Assembly (NCBI GenBank): GCA_003254925.1
Contig: QANZ01032026.1
Location: 1 to 64,000, forward strand
From: Chamaecrista fasciculata
Lineage: Eukaryota; Streptophyta; Magnoliopsida; Fabales; Fabaceae
Length of the DNA stretch: 64,000 nt
Reading direction: 5' to 3'
Shown: one piece after another, positions 22,427 through 34,939 of the stretch
Position numbering within the stretch: position 1 is the first letter of the stretch
Layout: every line of letters begins with the position of its first letter
Translations under genes and position numbers: made by a program
The notes under the pieces: generated by a model
The model's input: only the letters and a program-made list of their open reading frames with translations
Told to the model about the DNA's origin: nothing
Databases searched by the model: none

Positions 22427-25208
22427 ATGGCCGCTGCTCCATACCATCATCATCATCATCATCATCATCGCCTTCTCTTGTTCTTCCTCACTCTCTGTTC
22501 TTTCTCTCCTTTTTGTTTCCCTCTTTCCGACGCCGATGCCCTCCTCCAGCTGAAGCGATCTTTCACCAATGCTGACGCTACTCTCTCTTCTTGGGTCCCC
22601 AATTCCTCTCCCTGCCAAGCCAGATGGGTCGGCGTCGTTTGCTACAACACCACCATCACCGGTTTACATCTCTCCGATTTGGGACTTTCCGGCAAAATCG
22701 ACATCGACGCTATGGTTAATGTTCCTACCCTTCGTACCGTCAGCTTCATGAACAATTCCTTCTCTGGTCCAATCCCCGAGTTCAACAAACTCGGTGCTCT
22801 CAAGGCTTTATACATTTCCACTAATCAATTCTCCGGCCCCATTCCTCCTGACTTCTTTTCTTTCTTGGACTCCCTTAAGAAAGTCTGGCTCTCCGGTAAC
22901 AAATTCTCCGGCAACATCCCCGACTCCCTCACCGAGCTTGACATGCTCAAGGAGCTTCACCTCGAGAACAACGAATTCTCAGGACCCATTCCCGCTTTCA
23001 CCCAAGACATCAAATCCCTAGATTTCTCCAACAACAAATTACAAGGTCAAATCCCAGAGACCCTTTCGCGATTTGGGGCTGAAGCTTTCAAGGGAAACGA
23101 TGGCCTCTGCGGGAAGCCTCTGGACAAGCCATGCGGTGGTGCCCAGTCTAATTCTGTGCCCTCCGACGAAGCGGGTCAACAAGAGTCATCCTCGAGGATC
23201 GTTTTGTTGTTGGTATGCGTGGCCATCGCGGTATTGATTATGATAGCGATAAAGTCTTCGAAACAACGTCGCGGAGGGGACGACTTCAGCGTGTTGAGTA
23301 GAGAAAACACAGACGAGGTGATTCAAGTGCAGGCGACGACGGGGTCGAATAAAAGCAGAGAATCAGAATCGACGAAAAGAGGAGGGAGTGTGAGGAGGGG
23401 TGCGGGGAAGAACGCGAATGGAGATTTGGTGTTGGTGAATGGAGAAAAGGGAATGTTTGGGATGCCGGATTTGATGAAGGCGGCGGCAGAGGTTTTGGGG
23501 AATGGGGCTTTGGGTTCGGCTTACAAGGCCGCCATGGGAGGTGGATTGTGCGTAGTGGTGAAGAGGATGAGGGAGATGAATCAGGCTGGAAGAGATTGCT
23601 TCGATGCTGAAATGAGAGGCTTTGGGAGAATTAGACATCCTAATATTCTCACTCCCTTGGCTTACCATTTTCGTAAGGAGGAGAAGCTTGTTGTTTCTGA
23701 GTACATGCCCAGAGGCAGCTTGTTATATGTCCTACATGGTTCGTACCTTTTTCATTTTCCTCATTAATTAATTCTTCCCCAAACACCTATTTCGTCTCCA
23801 AACTTTACATTTTCAGTCAATTTCGTCTCAAACTTTACACCTTTTGTCAATTTCGTCTCTAATCTTTCACATTTTGGTCAATTTTATCATTTGCTCTTAC
23901 TTTAGCCAAATATTAACGACAAAATCTATGTGGCTAATGATATATAATGTAAAATTGATAGAAAAACAAACTCAAATCATAACTTAGATTGGAAAATAGG
24001 ATGCAGTCTGTCGTTAATTTATTAAAATAGTTAGTCAAAGGATAAAATTGACTAAAATGTGAAAGATTATGGATGAAATTGACAGCAAAAAACAATTGGG
24101 GACAAAATTTACCGTTGGTGTAAAGTTTGGAGACGAAATTAGTACTTTTGCCAAAATTTTATTTGGTCCTTAAAGTAGTAGATAAATTTTGTTTTTTTTT
24201 CTCTGAACTATTTTTCCATTCTATTTCAATCCTCATTTTTTTTAATTATGCATCATTAGTTAAAATGTGGTTCTATTTTATTTTTGTTATTATCTGTTAC
24301 TTAAATAACTTATATGTATCATTTATCTAATGAATTGAAAAAGATTAGGAAAAAAAACAGTTGAGAGAGAAAAAAAAGACCTCATTTAATCACAAATAGA
24401 GATAAATTTGTGATCAATTTTTCTTTTTAACAAGAAACTAAGATTTTTTTAGATGTTAAACATAGGAGAGAAAAATCATTTATGTCTGGTATTCAGTGAA
24501 AGCTAATGTAAGAAATTAGATGGAATGATTATTGAGACTAATTGTGAAACAAGTGATAAAGTTTTTAGATGAAAACAATGAGAATTTGAGGTGAATTGTA
24601 TGTATGAGTTGATGAGTTGAATGTTGATTGTTGCAGGTGATAGGGGAACATGTCATGCTGATCTGACATGGCCAATTCGTCTGAAGATAGTAAAAGGAAT
24701 TGGAAATGGGCTTAAGTTCCTTCACACAGAGTTTGCTGCTTCGAATGAGCTTCCCCATGGGAACCTCAAATCCAGCAATGTGTTGCTATCGGAGTCATAC
24801 GAGCCACTCCTAGCCGACTATGCCTTCCATCCACTTCTGAATCCCAATGCAGCTACACAGTCACTGTTTGCTTTCAAGTCCCCAGACTACATCCAATACC
24901 AGAAAGTCTCTCATAAAACTGACGTCTATTGCTTTGGAGTCATCATTTTGGAGATCATGACTGGCAAATTCCCTTCTCAGTATCATAGCAATGGCAAGGG
25001 TGGCACTGATGTTGTCCAATGGGTTCAACTTGCTATTTCTGAGAACAGAGAATCTCAACTCATTGATCCCCAAATTGCATCTGATTCTGCTTCTCTTGAT
25101 CAAATGGTCAAACTTCTCAAAATTGGGGCTGCTTGCACTGAGAGTAATCCTGACCAACGACCCAGCTTGAGTGAAGCCATTAGCAGGATAGGCGAAGTTC
25201 GCGCTTAA
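22427..25208 (+). CDS. LRR receptor-like kinase, PRK (pollen receptor-like kinase) type
   Basis: A plasma-membrane receptor-like kinase with few LRRs. Two exons, 22427-23738 and 24637-25208, join to 627 residues. The signal peptide (1 to about 35) contains eight consecutive His from a (CAT)n tract. An LRRNT region with SSWVPNSSPC, about five LRRs (roughly 75-210), a juxtamembrane Cys pair, a TM segment near 257-275 and a basic juxtamembrane stretch follow. The kinase domain (about 344-620) has a P-loop-like LGNGALGSAYKA and the lysine in VVVKRM, but HGNLKSSN in place of HRDLK and ADYAF in place of the DFG loop, the pattern known for PRK-type pseudokinase-like members. The single intron splits the kinase domain at a glycine and holds a foldback element. 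The chosen ATG is the one directly before the signal peptide, although the frame stays open about 250 bases upstream. Confidence 0.93.
22444..22470 (+). repeat. (CAT)n microsatellite inside the coding sequence
   Basis: A run of CAT codons encodes eight histidines just before the hydrophobic core of the receptor-kinase signal peptide. Length polymorphism would change the n-region of the signal peptide without a frameshift. Confidence 0.85.
23789..24139. repeat. Foldback element, type C, in the kinase intron
   Basis: The left end ttcgtctccaaactttac (23791-23808) is the exact inverse of gtaaagtttggagacgaa (24120-24137). The arms consist of diverged 'caatttcgtctcaaactttaca' units. It lies wholly inside the 898-bp intron of the receptor-kinase gene and is spliced out. 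Confidence 0.75.
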
Positions 25209-26609
25209 AAACCACCTTCTAATTCATCTCTCAATATGCTCCTCCTAGCTTAGTTCTTCAAGGTGGTTTCCTTGCACGTCAGGAACGATGCATTTTTTTA
25301 TATTCGGGATTATTGTATTTTTATTTATGAAATTCAAATTTATTATATTTAATATATGTATTCTTATTAAGTTGAAGATCTTATTTAAAACTCAGCATTC
25401 TGCCATGCATGATTGGTGTATTGTAACTTTTGTGGGTATAGAACTATTGATATGCAAAACAGAAAAAAGAAAAAAAATAAAAAATAAAACAGAGGAAAAG
25501 AAAGGTAGAGAGGGAGAAAGACGAGATATATGTTCACATATTAATACATCAAAGATTCAAAATATCAAAATTTGAGTTTGTGTATAAATGGAGAGAAACT
25601 GACGGATGCAGAAGCTTGAAGCACTTCTCATACATGTTGTTGTCCTTTGGAAGAAGAGAGACAAAGGAAAGAATTATGGGAGAAGGGCCTTGCTTTTGTG
25701 TTATGTACAATTCTAATGAGCCAAAAATTATATGTTGAAGAATCATCAGCCACTCGAATTTGTAAGCAGTTCTGGAAAGTGGAAAGTACTTCTACTACTA
25801 CGAGTCATGAATTGTTTGGTCAACATTAGAAGTTTGTAATTGTTTACATCTCTAATCTTTATCTACCTGGGAGGGTTTAGTGCTTTCCTGCTTCAAATCC
25901 AATCCATGGATTTATTTCGTTCCCTCTTTTTGTAAAATTTAGTTTCTTTCTTTCTTTTATTGGGTACGGTAGGCGATTTGAATAAGCTTTGTGAAATATT
26001 CAACTTAATCTTTCAAATGTTTTGGTTAAATAAACTGTAAATATAAATAAAAGACAATAAGGTTTGTTGACTTCTATGGATGGATGCATGCTTTACAAAG
26101 TATTTATAGATATTTATATTTATTTTGGACCTCATGATTTGGTGATTTTTGTTTAAAGAAAGATATATAAACTTGTGTTAAATAAATGTACGTGAATAAT
26201 TTATTTAATTATACACCTGAAAAACAATTTGTAATGATACAACTCGTCTCTTTCATTTTTTTTCTTTTTCATTAGAAGAAAACCAGATTTGGAAACTCAG
26301 AGAACAACCGAAAAATACAGAGAGGGTAAGGCAACATACAGATAAAACGAAGTTGCAAGAGAGCTTGGAAGAACGTCTTACAACGGTAGAAGAAATTTGC
26401 AATAGCAAGATCGAGAAAACGAGAAGTCGAGAACTTTTTGCGAACGGCGTCTTCAAGTAGTTTGTATATCAGAACCTTTTGTTTTTTTGTGCTATGAAAT
26501 ACCCTAAAACCTTCTAAATTCTTCTTTGCACTCTGATCGATCAAATTAATTATCATATACTCTGTTTTTTTTTTAAAAAAAAACTGAAAATTAGATCTTG
26601 GGTTTCAGC

Positions 26610-26792
26610 CGTGTCCAATTTCCTTTAGCGCCGTGTCCCGCCGTGTCGGAGCCGAGAAAGAAACAGGAAGCCGCTGGACACGTTGTGCCACGTGTCGGAC
26701 ACGTGTCGTGTGCGTGTCAGAGGCGTTTCCGTGTCCGACACGTGTCGGACACGTGGACACGCCATGAAATTGGCGTGTCCGTGCTTCTCAGG
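26610..26792. repeat. GC-rich GTGTCGGACAC repeat with inverted copies
   Basis: A sharply GC-rich 180-bp block made of variants of cgtgtcggacacgtg. The central part, about 26688-26757, is an inverted repeat: ccacgtgtcggacacg on the left and cgtgtcggacacgtgg on the right. It contains several ACGTG cores. Its edges look like ttcag on the left and gtaat on the right, as if exon-like. Similar blocks are, as far as I recall, dispersed in other plant genomes; the origin is unknown. Confidence 0.55.
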
Positions 26793-26984
26793 TAATATCT
26801 CAATTAGTTTAAAAAAGGTTAATTTTATTACAATTCATTACATGTGAGTTGTGGCAACGAAAAAAGTGTTGGTATTGGGAGAGAGGAATATTAAATTAAG
26901 TATTATATCTATTCAACTTAATCATTTTAAAAAATCAATAAATTATATAATATTCAAAGATAAAATTAGCTGAATAATAAAAAA

Positions 26985-27380
26985 AGCCAAAGTGCACTTT
27001 TGGTCCTATAAATTTTGTTAAGTTCTCAATTTGGTCCCATAACATTTTTTGTTGCACTTTTGGTCCTATATCTTTTACTCAAGTTGTAGATTTAGTATTG
27101 TGCTACACTTTTGGTCCCATATCTTTGAGTCAAGTTGTAGAATTGGTCTTATATCTTTTAGTCAAGTTGTAGAATTGGTCTTATATCTTTGAATCAAGTG
27201 GGACTGGTGATGAAACTTTTTGTTAAGATATGAGACCAATTCTGCAACATAACCAAAAGTGATACGAGACCAAATCTATAACTTTTTATAAAGATATGGG
27301 ACCAAAAGTGTAATAAAAAAAGTTATGGGACCAAATTGAGACCTGAACAAAAGTTATAGGACCAAAAGTGCACTTTGACC
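26985..27380. repeat. Foldback element, type A
   Basis: Starts gccaaagtgcacttttggtc and ends gaccaaaagtgcactttgac. The inverted arms are made of 'tttggtcctatatctttt' units, the same family as 7814-8220. It ends about 290 bp upstream of the cupin start codon. Confidence 0.75.
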
Positions 27381-27672
27381 TAAAAAATGAACATTGATTC
27401 AAGATATTATAAAAAAACATTGATTACAATGACGGTCTGAATCAAATAATGATGCTTGATTAAAAAAATATATATTACTGCATAGAATTTCAATATGGGG
27501 TGAAATATTTCAAAAACTTTACACTAAGTCTAAAGTAGAAAAGTAAAAAATTATAAAGAAATCCAAACAGTGATTACTCACCACTGTATAAGAAAGCGCA
27601 TTTCAGTGGTTTGTGATGTGTCTCCAATCCACAACAATTCACGAATCCGACGATCTTGAACAAACCACAACA

Positions 27673-29052
27673 ATGGCCTCTGCTTCTCTTACGGCATCGG
27701 AGATCGCTGCAAAGTTGAATCTGCAGCCTCACCCTGAAGGTGGCTTTTACGCCGAGACTTTCAGAGACGATTCCGTTCATCTTCCTAAATCTCACCTTCC
27801 ACCACAATGTAAGTCCTTCCACTCAATTTTCTACCTAATCCTTTTTCATTTCGCTTCTCCCTTTCAATTTAATTCAATTTCGTCCTTCTCACCTTTTTAT
27901 TTTCTTAATTTCCTCTAGACAAAGTTGATCGCCCCGTCTCTACTAGCATATATTTTCTGCTTCCGTCGGGGAGTGTCTCTCGCTTGCATCGTATACCTTC
28001 TTCTGAAACCTGGCATCACTACATCGGAGATCCTATTACGGTAGTACTATTACTATCCTTCACTATGTGTCTTGTCAATTTCTTATTTATTGATCACTCA
28101 CTCCACTGAAATTTCCTTTTTCCTCTTTTGGTTCTCTTTAATGAATGACTTGTCCACAAATATTTGGTTGCAAAAGCAATTCTTTACTTTTTTTCCCTTT
28201 GCTTACTGTTCCTGCTAAAAACATGTAAACCACAAATTTAGTCAGCGCTGGATTTTTCTTCCGATAGAAATTGGGTACAGTTTCTTGATTTGTTACTGTC
28301 TTGGTTCTCATAAGAATATGATTGGTTCTTTTTTGATTTTCTTTTTCTAAAAATTAATATTTCACTATCGCATGTGTTTTTACTGAAAAATTTGGTGGCT
28401 AAGGCATGAGGAATCTGATCATGCTTTATCCTTATCTTTTTCCCCTTTCTTCTTGGATTTACTGAAGTAGGTTAGAGTGAGATGCAATTGGACACCCCCT
28501 TTAACAAAAATGAGAAAACTTTTCTTTACCTCAAGGTGGAGAGTTTGCCTTGTCTTTCAGTCCTGTCCCCAAGTCTTTTTCCTATTCCATGGGTTATGAT
28601 TCAGAAATATTGAAAATTTTAATCAGAGGATCTAGCATCTATTTTAAAAATCAACTGTATTAGTAAGTTATTTAAATCATCCAGTATCAGTTTTTTTCTC
28701 TCTGTAGCTCAATGTTTTGTTTCTTTTACAGGTAGTGGAACTAAATGAAAGTGATGGAAGTGCCAAGTATACGGTCCTTGGAACCGATCTGAGTGATAAT
28801 CAGAAACCACAGTACACTGTGCCTCCCAACGTGTGGTTTGGCGCATTCCCCACAAAGGATTTTTCCTTCAATCCAGATGGGTTGGTAAGAGCTCCTACTG
28901 TTGATGCTGAGAGGCATTACTCTCTTGTTGGTTGCACTTGTGCCCCTGCCTTTATGTTCCAAGACTTTGAGCTGGCAAAGCGTGCTGACTTAATTTCTCG
29001 CTTTCCTCATTTGGAGTCTCTCATCAATGTTCTCACATATCCTGATTCCTGA
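27673..29052 (+). CDS. DUF985 RmlC-like cupin protein
   Basis: A single-domain cupin of the DUF985/Cupin_5 family (yeast YML079w type), a beta-barrel fold whose substrate is not established. Three exons, 27673-27808, 27919-28040 and 28732-29052, join to 192 residues. The family start is seen as LTASEIAAKLNLQPHPEGGFYAETFRD, followed by STSIYFLLPSGSVSRLHRI, WHHYIGDP, NVWFGAFP and a C-terminal block YSLVGCTCAPAFMFQDFELAKR. An in-frame ATG at 27616 would add 19 residues, but 27673 has a much better context (caacaatggcc) and begins nearer the conserved part. The protein probably lacks a targeting signal. It sits head-on to the LAZY-type gene about 2.1 kb away. The family call is firm; the role is unknown. 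Confidence 0.93.
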
Positions 29053-31148
29053 ATGAGCAATTCAAGGGTGGATTAATTACTTCTGTAGTTCTACTGTGTT
29101 TTATAACATCTGAGAATTTAGAACTTAAGGAGAATCAAATAATGGCTTTTCATGTACTACTTTTAATGTTGGTAGATGAGATATTAGGTCCTGATGTCCT
29201 TCAATAAATCTGGTTTTGAAGTTCATTGTGTTGCTTTCTGTCTCTCGAGCAATATATATACGAGTGTTATGACTTGTGAGATTTCATGGATCTTCCAACT
29301 TTCTTCGTTTGTTTGGTGGTTTCTTTTTTACTGGTGTAAGAGAGCAGGTTCATTACTTGTTCAAGTTTGACTACATCGTCCACTAGAATTTGGGATTGGT
29401 ATTATACGGGTCTCTTAATGAAGAATATTCTGCAAGTTGTAATCGATGCGTCAGTTAGTAATTATCATTTTCAAGGAAAACTTGTAAGGCCATTTGCAAC
29501 ATTGAGCTGAGAATAGAGTTTCAATCTAGGACTCGTTTGTGACTGAAAGGAAAATACAACTCAAAAGACTTATCAGCATTCTAACTAAATAAATGTGCCC
29601 AAAGTATATTAGTTTTAATAATGTTATGTGTGAATTTGGTTGGAATTTCTAAGGCTAAAGCTGTGCTCAAGATATTGTGATTACTCGGAGATGGAAATTG
29701 ATGAGGTTTCCTACAATCATGTCTTCATATTCTTGTTCATGGGATTCCTTGGTCAATGAAGAAACTATTAAATTATAGTTTATGTGGATGTGGATATTGG
29801 CAGCGTTGGCAGATACACTTTATTATTTAATCAGATTTTGTTTGACAACTACACACAATTGTCCATGATGAAACAGGGGATTGCAGACGAAAGCTGCATA
29901 TTCAACGGTGAGAATGTAAACAAACATAAAAAATTACAGCCTGAAGAATCAGTTGTCTATGGGAATAAAATTGGATATAATACTAAACGTCAAAATCGTA
30001 ATTGAAAAGCAACAGTTAATTACAGAGCACTGATCATATTGCATTCACTAAATCACTGTACGTACAAAACACTCTGACAATCTTTAGCTCTTCTCTTCTT
30101 TAATTTATAAATATCATTTTGCTCAAATTTGAGAAACATATAATTGACTTAAATGAAGATTTCACATTTCTTACTTACAAAAACGCTGAAGTACTACATG
30201 ATAACAGCAAAATGTGAATGATTTACTTTGTTCAAGAAGTACTAGTTAATTATCCCATTTTAAACAAATATATTAAACACATATTTGTCCTCTCATTTTA
30301 TGCAACATATTTCTATTATAACTCAAAGTAATGATTTATTTTATTAAAACAATGCATTTTTAAAAACACATATTTTAATATTATTATTTTCTATTAAAAA
30401 CCATAAAGTTACTTTATCATATTTTTTAAAAAAAAATAAATATTTTTTGTGGCCAAAACATCAAATTGGTTCCTTATGTATGGGGTGAATATCAAATTGG
30501 TAGACAAATTAACATAAGTTTCGATTTAATAGAGAATTCTTTTTTCAGTAAAAGAAAATCTGTTTAAAACAATAACAATATATTATATGAACTGGATTTA
30601 ACCTGGATATGAAATTATGAGGACCAATACAAATTGAAGAACATAATTGATTGAACAGAAATCAAATTCTTTACATGGTTGATATCTTATTCATTATAAA
30701 AGGATGATCATTTTAGTACTTTAAATGAAGAGAAAAACCTAATATTGAAAAACAAAACAAAATTTAAGTGGAAATCCTGACCTAAGCGACTTTTAAAAAC
30801 ACTCGCCTCGCATCGCATCCCCTAAAAAAAACAAAAAAAAAAAAAAGCCTGCTCAATATATTATATTCAAAAGTCTTAAAATTTATGCTTCTTACAAAAT
30901 CATTCCCTCAATGCCTAGTTATTAGTAAGAAAAGCACTTTATTAGGAATTAAAATCACTTCACTACGCTTTCTGAGTCTGATTGACATGCTTGAGCTGTA
31001 AAGTTATTTTCTCCATTCTTTTCAGCTAATTCCTCTCTCCCTCCCATTTGTCACATTTCCTTGGCCTATTAGTCGTACAGTTCATCTTGCATGCTGCTTC
31101 ACCTTTCTACTCCAATATAATAGTCCACTCTCAGAATCGCCCCTTACT
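29053..31148. other. Convergent spacer between the cupin and LAZY genes
   Basis: Contains the 3' UTRs of both genes. An open frame at 29784-30005 has no recognisable domain and no support. The remainder is AT-rich with A tracts near 30820-30850. I see nothing further. Confidence 0.6.
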
Positions 31149-32413
31149 TTATATCTCAAGAACAATATCTGCACTCACAAATCATAATTCTTTTCATGAT
31201 TAGCTTATTCTATTTTTCTTTATTTTTCATGCTTATATATAATCACTATGTAACTATGTAAGTAGCTTTGAAGTATAGATATTTACACTGATATAGGACG
31301 CAGCAACACACTAAACTTTTAAAATTACATAACACGAATGTTGAACAAAGGATACAGAAAAATGTCTGACTCCATCAAAATAAACTCTTAAATAAGTACT
31401 TACATTCAGAATCTGTCTTGACCCATTTACTTCCATCCTCTGCAGCATCATTGAAATCTTCTTCTTCTTCTTCATCGTTGTCAGACTTGGCCATTTTGTG
31501 TTTGTCCTCCAGGTACTTCTTTATAATCATCGTTGAAGTTGAAGAAGCTTGGGGATATATCTTCTTATTGAGTATTGCCCTCAAAATCTGAAGTCAAAAG
31601 TTCAAACTATTTCAATTAGAGAATGATGAAGTTTGGGAAATCCAAGTCATGATGAGGTTCAAAGTTTACCTTCTCCATTCTGCTCTCGGCGGGGAGTGGA
31701 TCTTTGAAAGAGGGAGTATGTTGAAACCCACTTCTGCAAACAAACATCTTCTTAAGAAGAAAAGAAAGTGATTTCTTGCCAATCCCACTCTTACTGTTAT
31801 CGAAACAGAGATCTCTTCCTCTCCCCGGAATCAAACTGCTGATTGAGAAAAATGTGTCCTTTTGATCATTTGAATTACAAGTATTATTCAATTCCTTCTC
31901 AAAATCCCTTTCTTCTAATTCTTCGTCTTCTTCTTGTTCAGGTATGGGCTCTGGTACACGATTCTGAGAGAAAGATGATGAGTCCTCTGTAATAATACTA
32001 TAACCACTTGTATTAGTCCTAGTTGTTCCAGAAACTTGTTTCAAGTTGTTACTGATCCCAAATGTTCCAATTGCAAGAAGTGCATGTGGCCAGTCATTGA
32101 ACTCATCCTTGCAAGCTTCATCTAGCGTATGATCTACATTGCAAAATCAGCAATCAAAACATTACCTGTATTGTCATAATCTGTATAAATCTTAAGAAGA
32201 AAAAAGTGAAGAATGCTTACGATGAGTAGATGAAATGGAGGGTGGTCCTCTGCTCTTCACCTTGTTTTGCATCCAGTTTAAGAACTGCAAGGAAGAGATG
32301 AATGAGTAATTTGGTTAAGAATGAATTGTGAGTAGCAGAAAAGTAGTATATAATAACTGCATTGAATCATAAAAATTAAGAGACAAAATCAAAATATGGA
32401 CTGTGACCTTCAT
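31149..32413 (-). CDS. LZY3/4: LAZY/DRO1-family gravitropism protein (NGR/LZY type)
   Basis: A signalling protein that in Arabidopsis acts in columella or endodermis after statolith sedimentation and recruits RLD proteins to direct auxin flow. Five exons, 32413-32408, 32284-32221, 32133-31670, 31587-31404 and 31168-31149, join to 245 residues. Domain I is seen as MKFLNWMQNKV (1-11). DEACKDEFNDWPHALLAIGTFG is the conserved second block. Acidic runs follow, then SLSFLLKKMFVCRSGF, ILRAILNKKIYPQ, and the C-terminal CCL motif WVKTDSEYIVLEI. The first coding exon is only ATG AAG and the last only 20 bases encoding the YIVLEI end, a layout typical of the family. Simple ORF prediction misses both ends. 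The TATA-proximal region has a CT microsatellite near 32470. The orthologue could be LZY3/DRO1 or LZY4. Confidence 0.93.
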
Positions 32414-33872
32414 TTTGGGGAAGGTATTGTAAAGTTGTAAAATGGGATTGAATTGAAGAGAAGAGGTAAGGAGAGAGAGAGAGAGCACAGATCTCAGGAG
32501 AATGAGATGGAAAGTGGTGAGGAGCAGAAGAGTTTAAATAGAAATGGGAGAGTGTGTGTTGAATTTCACACTCACACTCACACCCAATGAAGTAGTAGTT
32601 TCCACTGGTTCAAGTTCCCAAACACTGCCTTTTGCCGCCTCTTCTCTCTCTCTCCTTTATCACCCATACATCTTTGTTTTTTTTTGTTTTTAATTATTTG
32701 TGACTTATAAGAATTTGATTAATAGATTCGGATTTCTATTCCTCCAAGTTTAGGTGATGTATGTTAATGTCTTATTAGAATTTTAATTAAAGTACAATTT
32801 GTAAAAAAGTTATTCATATGATTTTCAATTACATAGTGAACCTTGAGAAATGTACTAAAGTAAATGACAATTTTACAACTAATTTAATGTAAGTTGTGTG
32901 ATGAATGAGAGTAAATGCTTATATAAGGAATTCAGATTTCTTGATGCCGAGAAAGAAAAAAATAATTAAAGAGAGAAAATATTAGTGAAATTTATATTTT
33001 TTTTAATATATTAGTGAAATCTATAATATACTAATCGTATCCTTATATAAGAAATTGATACGACAGAAGAGAATTATTATGATTATAAAGTAAGACACAT
33101 AGATATAGAATTTCTAGGCCATCACCGGGGTCTAATGTGGCTCCATCAAAATCCATATTTTTAATAAAAAACTATATATATAAAATTGAATATATTTTCA
33201 ATAAAAAAAAAAATGATACCATTCGTTTCACTCTGTAAGCCCCGTTAATTTAAAGACAACTTTTTCACTTCAAAAAGTTTGGATGTTAGTTAGTGATGGT
33301 TAATTACTTAATTACATGAAAATTCCTTATATTATCAAATTCTCTCCACACGTAAAAGGAATTGCTAATATACTTGAACAAACTTAATTACAAGAAAAAG
33401 AAATCACAACGTTATGGACGCATTATGATGTCATGGCTTTGTACTTTATCTTTGTGATGTACAAATTTATTTATTTTCTTTGGCCAGAATTATATACAAA
33501 TTTACATATAGACACATTACACTTTGTATGCTGTGTAAATATTTATTTTAAATTATAAAAGCATTTAAAATAATATCAAGTTTTTATTATTTTCAAAAAT
33601 AAAAAATTAAGAATTTATTCAAATTAAATAAATTTTATTCATTTTAATATATGAACCGAAATATATCAAAATATTATTTTAAAATTTTTAAATTTAGAAA
33701 TAAATAATAAAAATATTTTTAAAAATGACTAATTATTTTATTATATTAAAAAAGTATTGAAATATTTAAAATTTCTAAATTATCTATCTAATATGTTCTA
33801 TATTTGATATTCTGTCTTATTTTTATATAATTGTTAGAGATTAACAATTGAAGTTCTAAAAGTGTGTGTATA

Positions 33873-34053
33873 TCTTATATTATATGGCTCCATCCCTTTC
33901 TGGTCGTCCATGTTTAAAATTATAGTCTATGAAAATTAAAAATAAGAGAAAATTTATTATTTGGTCTCTCTTTTTATACTAAGTTAACAATTTAGTCCCT
34001 TATTTATTTTACATACATATTTGCGTGCCCATTAGGGCACGCAAAGCCCCTAG
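33873..34053 (+). mobile_element. Miniature Helitron, complete, 181 bp
   Basis: Begins TC after an A with TCTTATATTATATGGCTCC. Ends with a perfect 8-bp stem GCGTGCCC-ATTA-GGGCACGC (34023-34042), seven bases, then CTAG (34050-34053) followed by T. This is the full terminal signature of a Helitron inserted between A and T. Confidence 0.85.
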
Positions 34054-34055
34054 TA

Positions 34056-34234
34056 TCTTATATTATATGGCTCCACCCCTTTCTGGTTGTCCACATTTTA
34101 AAACTATAGTACAAAATTAATAATAAGAGGAAAATTATTATTTGATCCCTTCTTTTTTACTGAGTTAACGATTTAGTTCCTCATTTATTTTACATACATA
34201 TTTGCGTGTCCGTTAGGGCACGCAAAGCCCCTAG
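34056..34234 (+). mobile_element. Miniature Helitron, second tandem copy, 179 bp
   Basis: Same termini as the previous element (TCTTATATTATATGG at the 5' end, hairpin plus CTAG then T at the 3' end). Only the dinucleotide TA separates them. The two bodies are closely similar, with a few substitutions and small indels. A (TA)n tract follows. Confidence 0.85.
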
Positions 34235-34939
34235 TATATATATATATATATCTCAAATTTCACAAATTACAAATTATGTGTGAACGCAGGAATAAGTGCG
34301 GCTGGTATCTCTTTTGTTTTTCTTGTTTTTTTTTTTCGGTCTTGTCTAATATATTCCTTTTTATTTTTTAGAAAGATGGTAGTATATTCCAAAAATATTA
34401 AAATAGAGAGAATGGTCCAATTGAGTCCAAAGTTCGCGTGGCCTGTCTCAGACTAACCGAACCGCTACGTGTCTGATGAGTCTCATCAGTCATCACAACC
34501 AAATACAACAGCAAAGCGACCGAGTCGAGCTCAAGGAATGACTCATCACCTCGAGTTTAATAATAATAATAATAGTAACAATAATAGTAATACTATCATT
34601 TAAATTCCAAAAAACCCACCAACAGCTTATATTTCTTTTTTTTCCTATAGATATGTTTTATTAGAAGTAATTATATTTAATGCACTATCGAGTATTAAAT
34701 ATAGGTATATCTCCTCGAAAGAATTTAAACTTAAGTTTGTTACATTGTAGTCTGTAGAAGATTGGTCTTTTTTGTCAAACCCAAACTCCATTGGTCCCAA
34801 CAGTTTATATTTTGATTCAACATATCTTAAAAAATTATTTTTGTGCCAACAAGAAATATTTAGTACGTAATATATTAACTTTGCTATTTTATTGTCATAT
34901 ATAGTATATAGTTTTCCCAACTTCAAACATATATATAAT

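Larger units (their letters stand above)
25209..27672. other. Spacer between the receptor kinase and the cupin gene
   Basis: Includes the 3' UTR of the kinase gene (to about 25300-25450). A minus-strand frame at 26253-26556 is open but unsupported by splice or family evidence. A GC-rich GTGTC-repeat segment (26610-26792) and a type A foldback (26985-27380) follow. The last about 100 bp before 27673 are the cupin 5' UTR. Confidence 0.6.

Noticed and set aside
26253..26556. Overlapping minus-strand frames
   Set aside because: Two frames are open over the same bases, neither with a known domain or good start context.
29784..30005. 73-codon frame downstream of the cupin gene
   Set aside because: No domain, no plausible neighbouring exons; likely chance.
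31365..31404. Alternative LAZY C-terminus through a nearby acceptor (YIFLYPLFNIRVM)
   Set aside because: It would need an intron of only 38 bases, and the acceptor at 31169 gives the exact conserved YIVLEI end.
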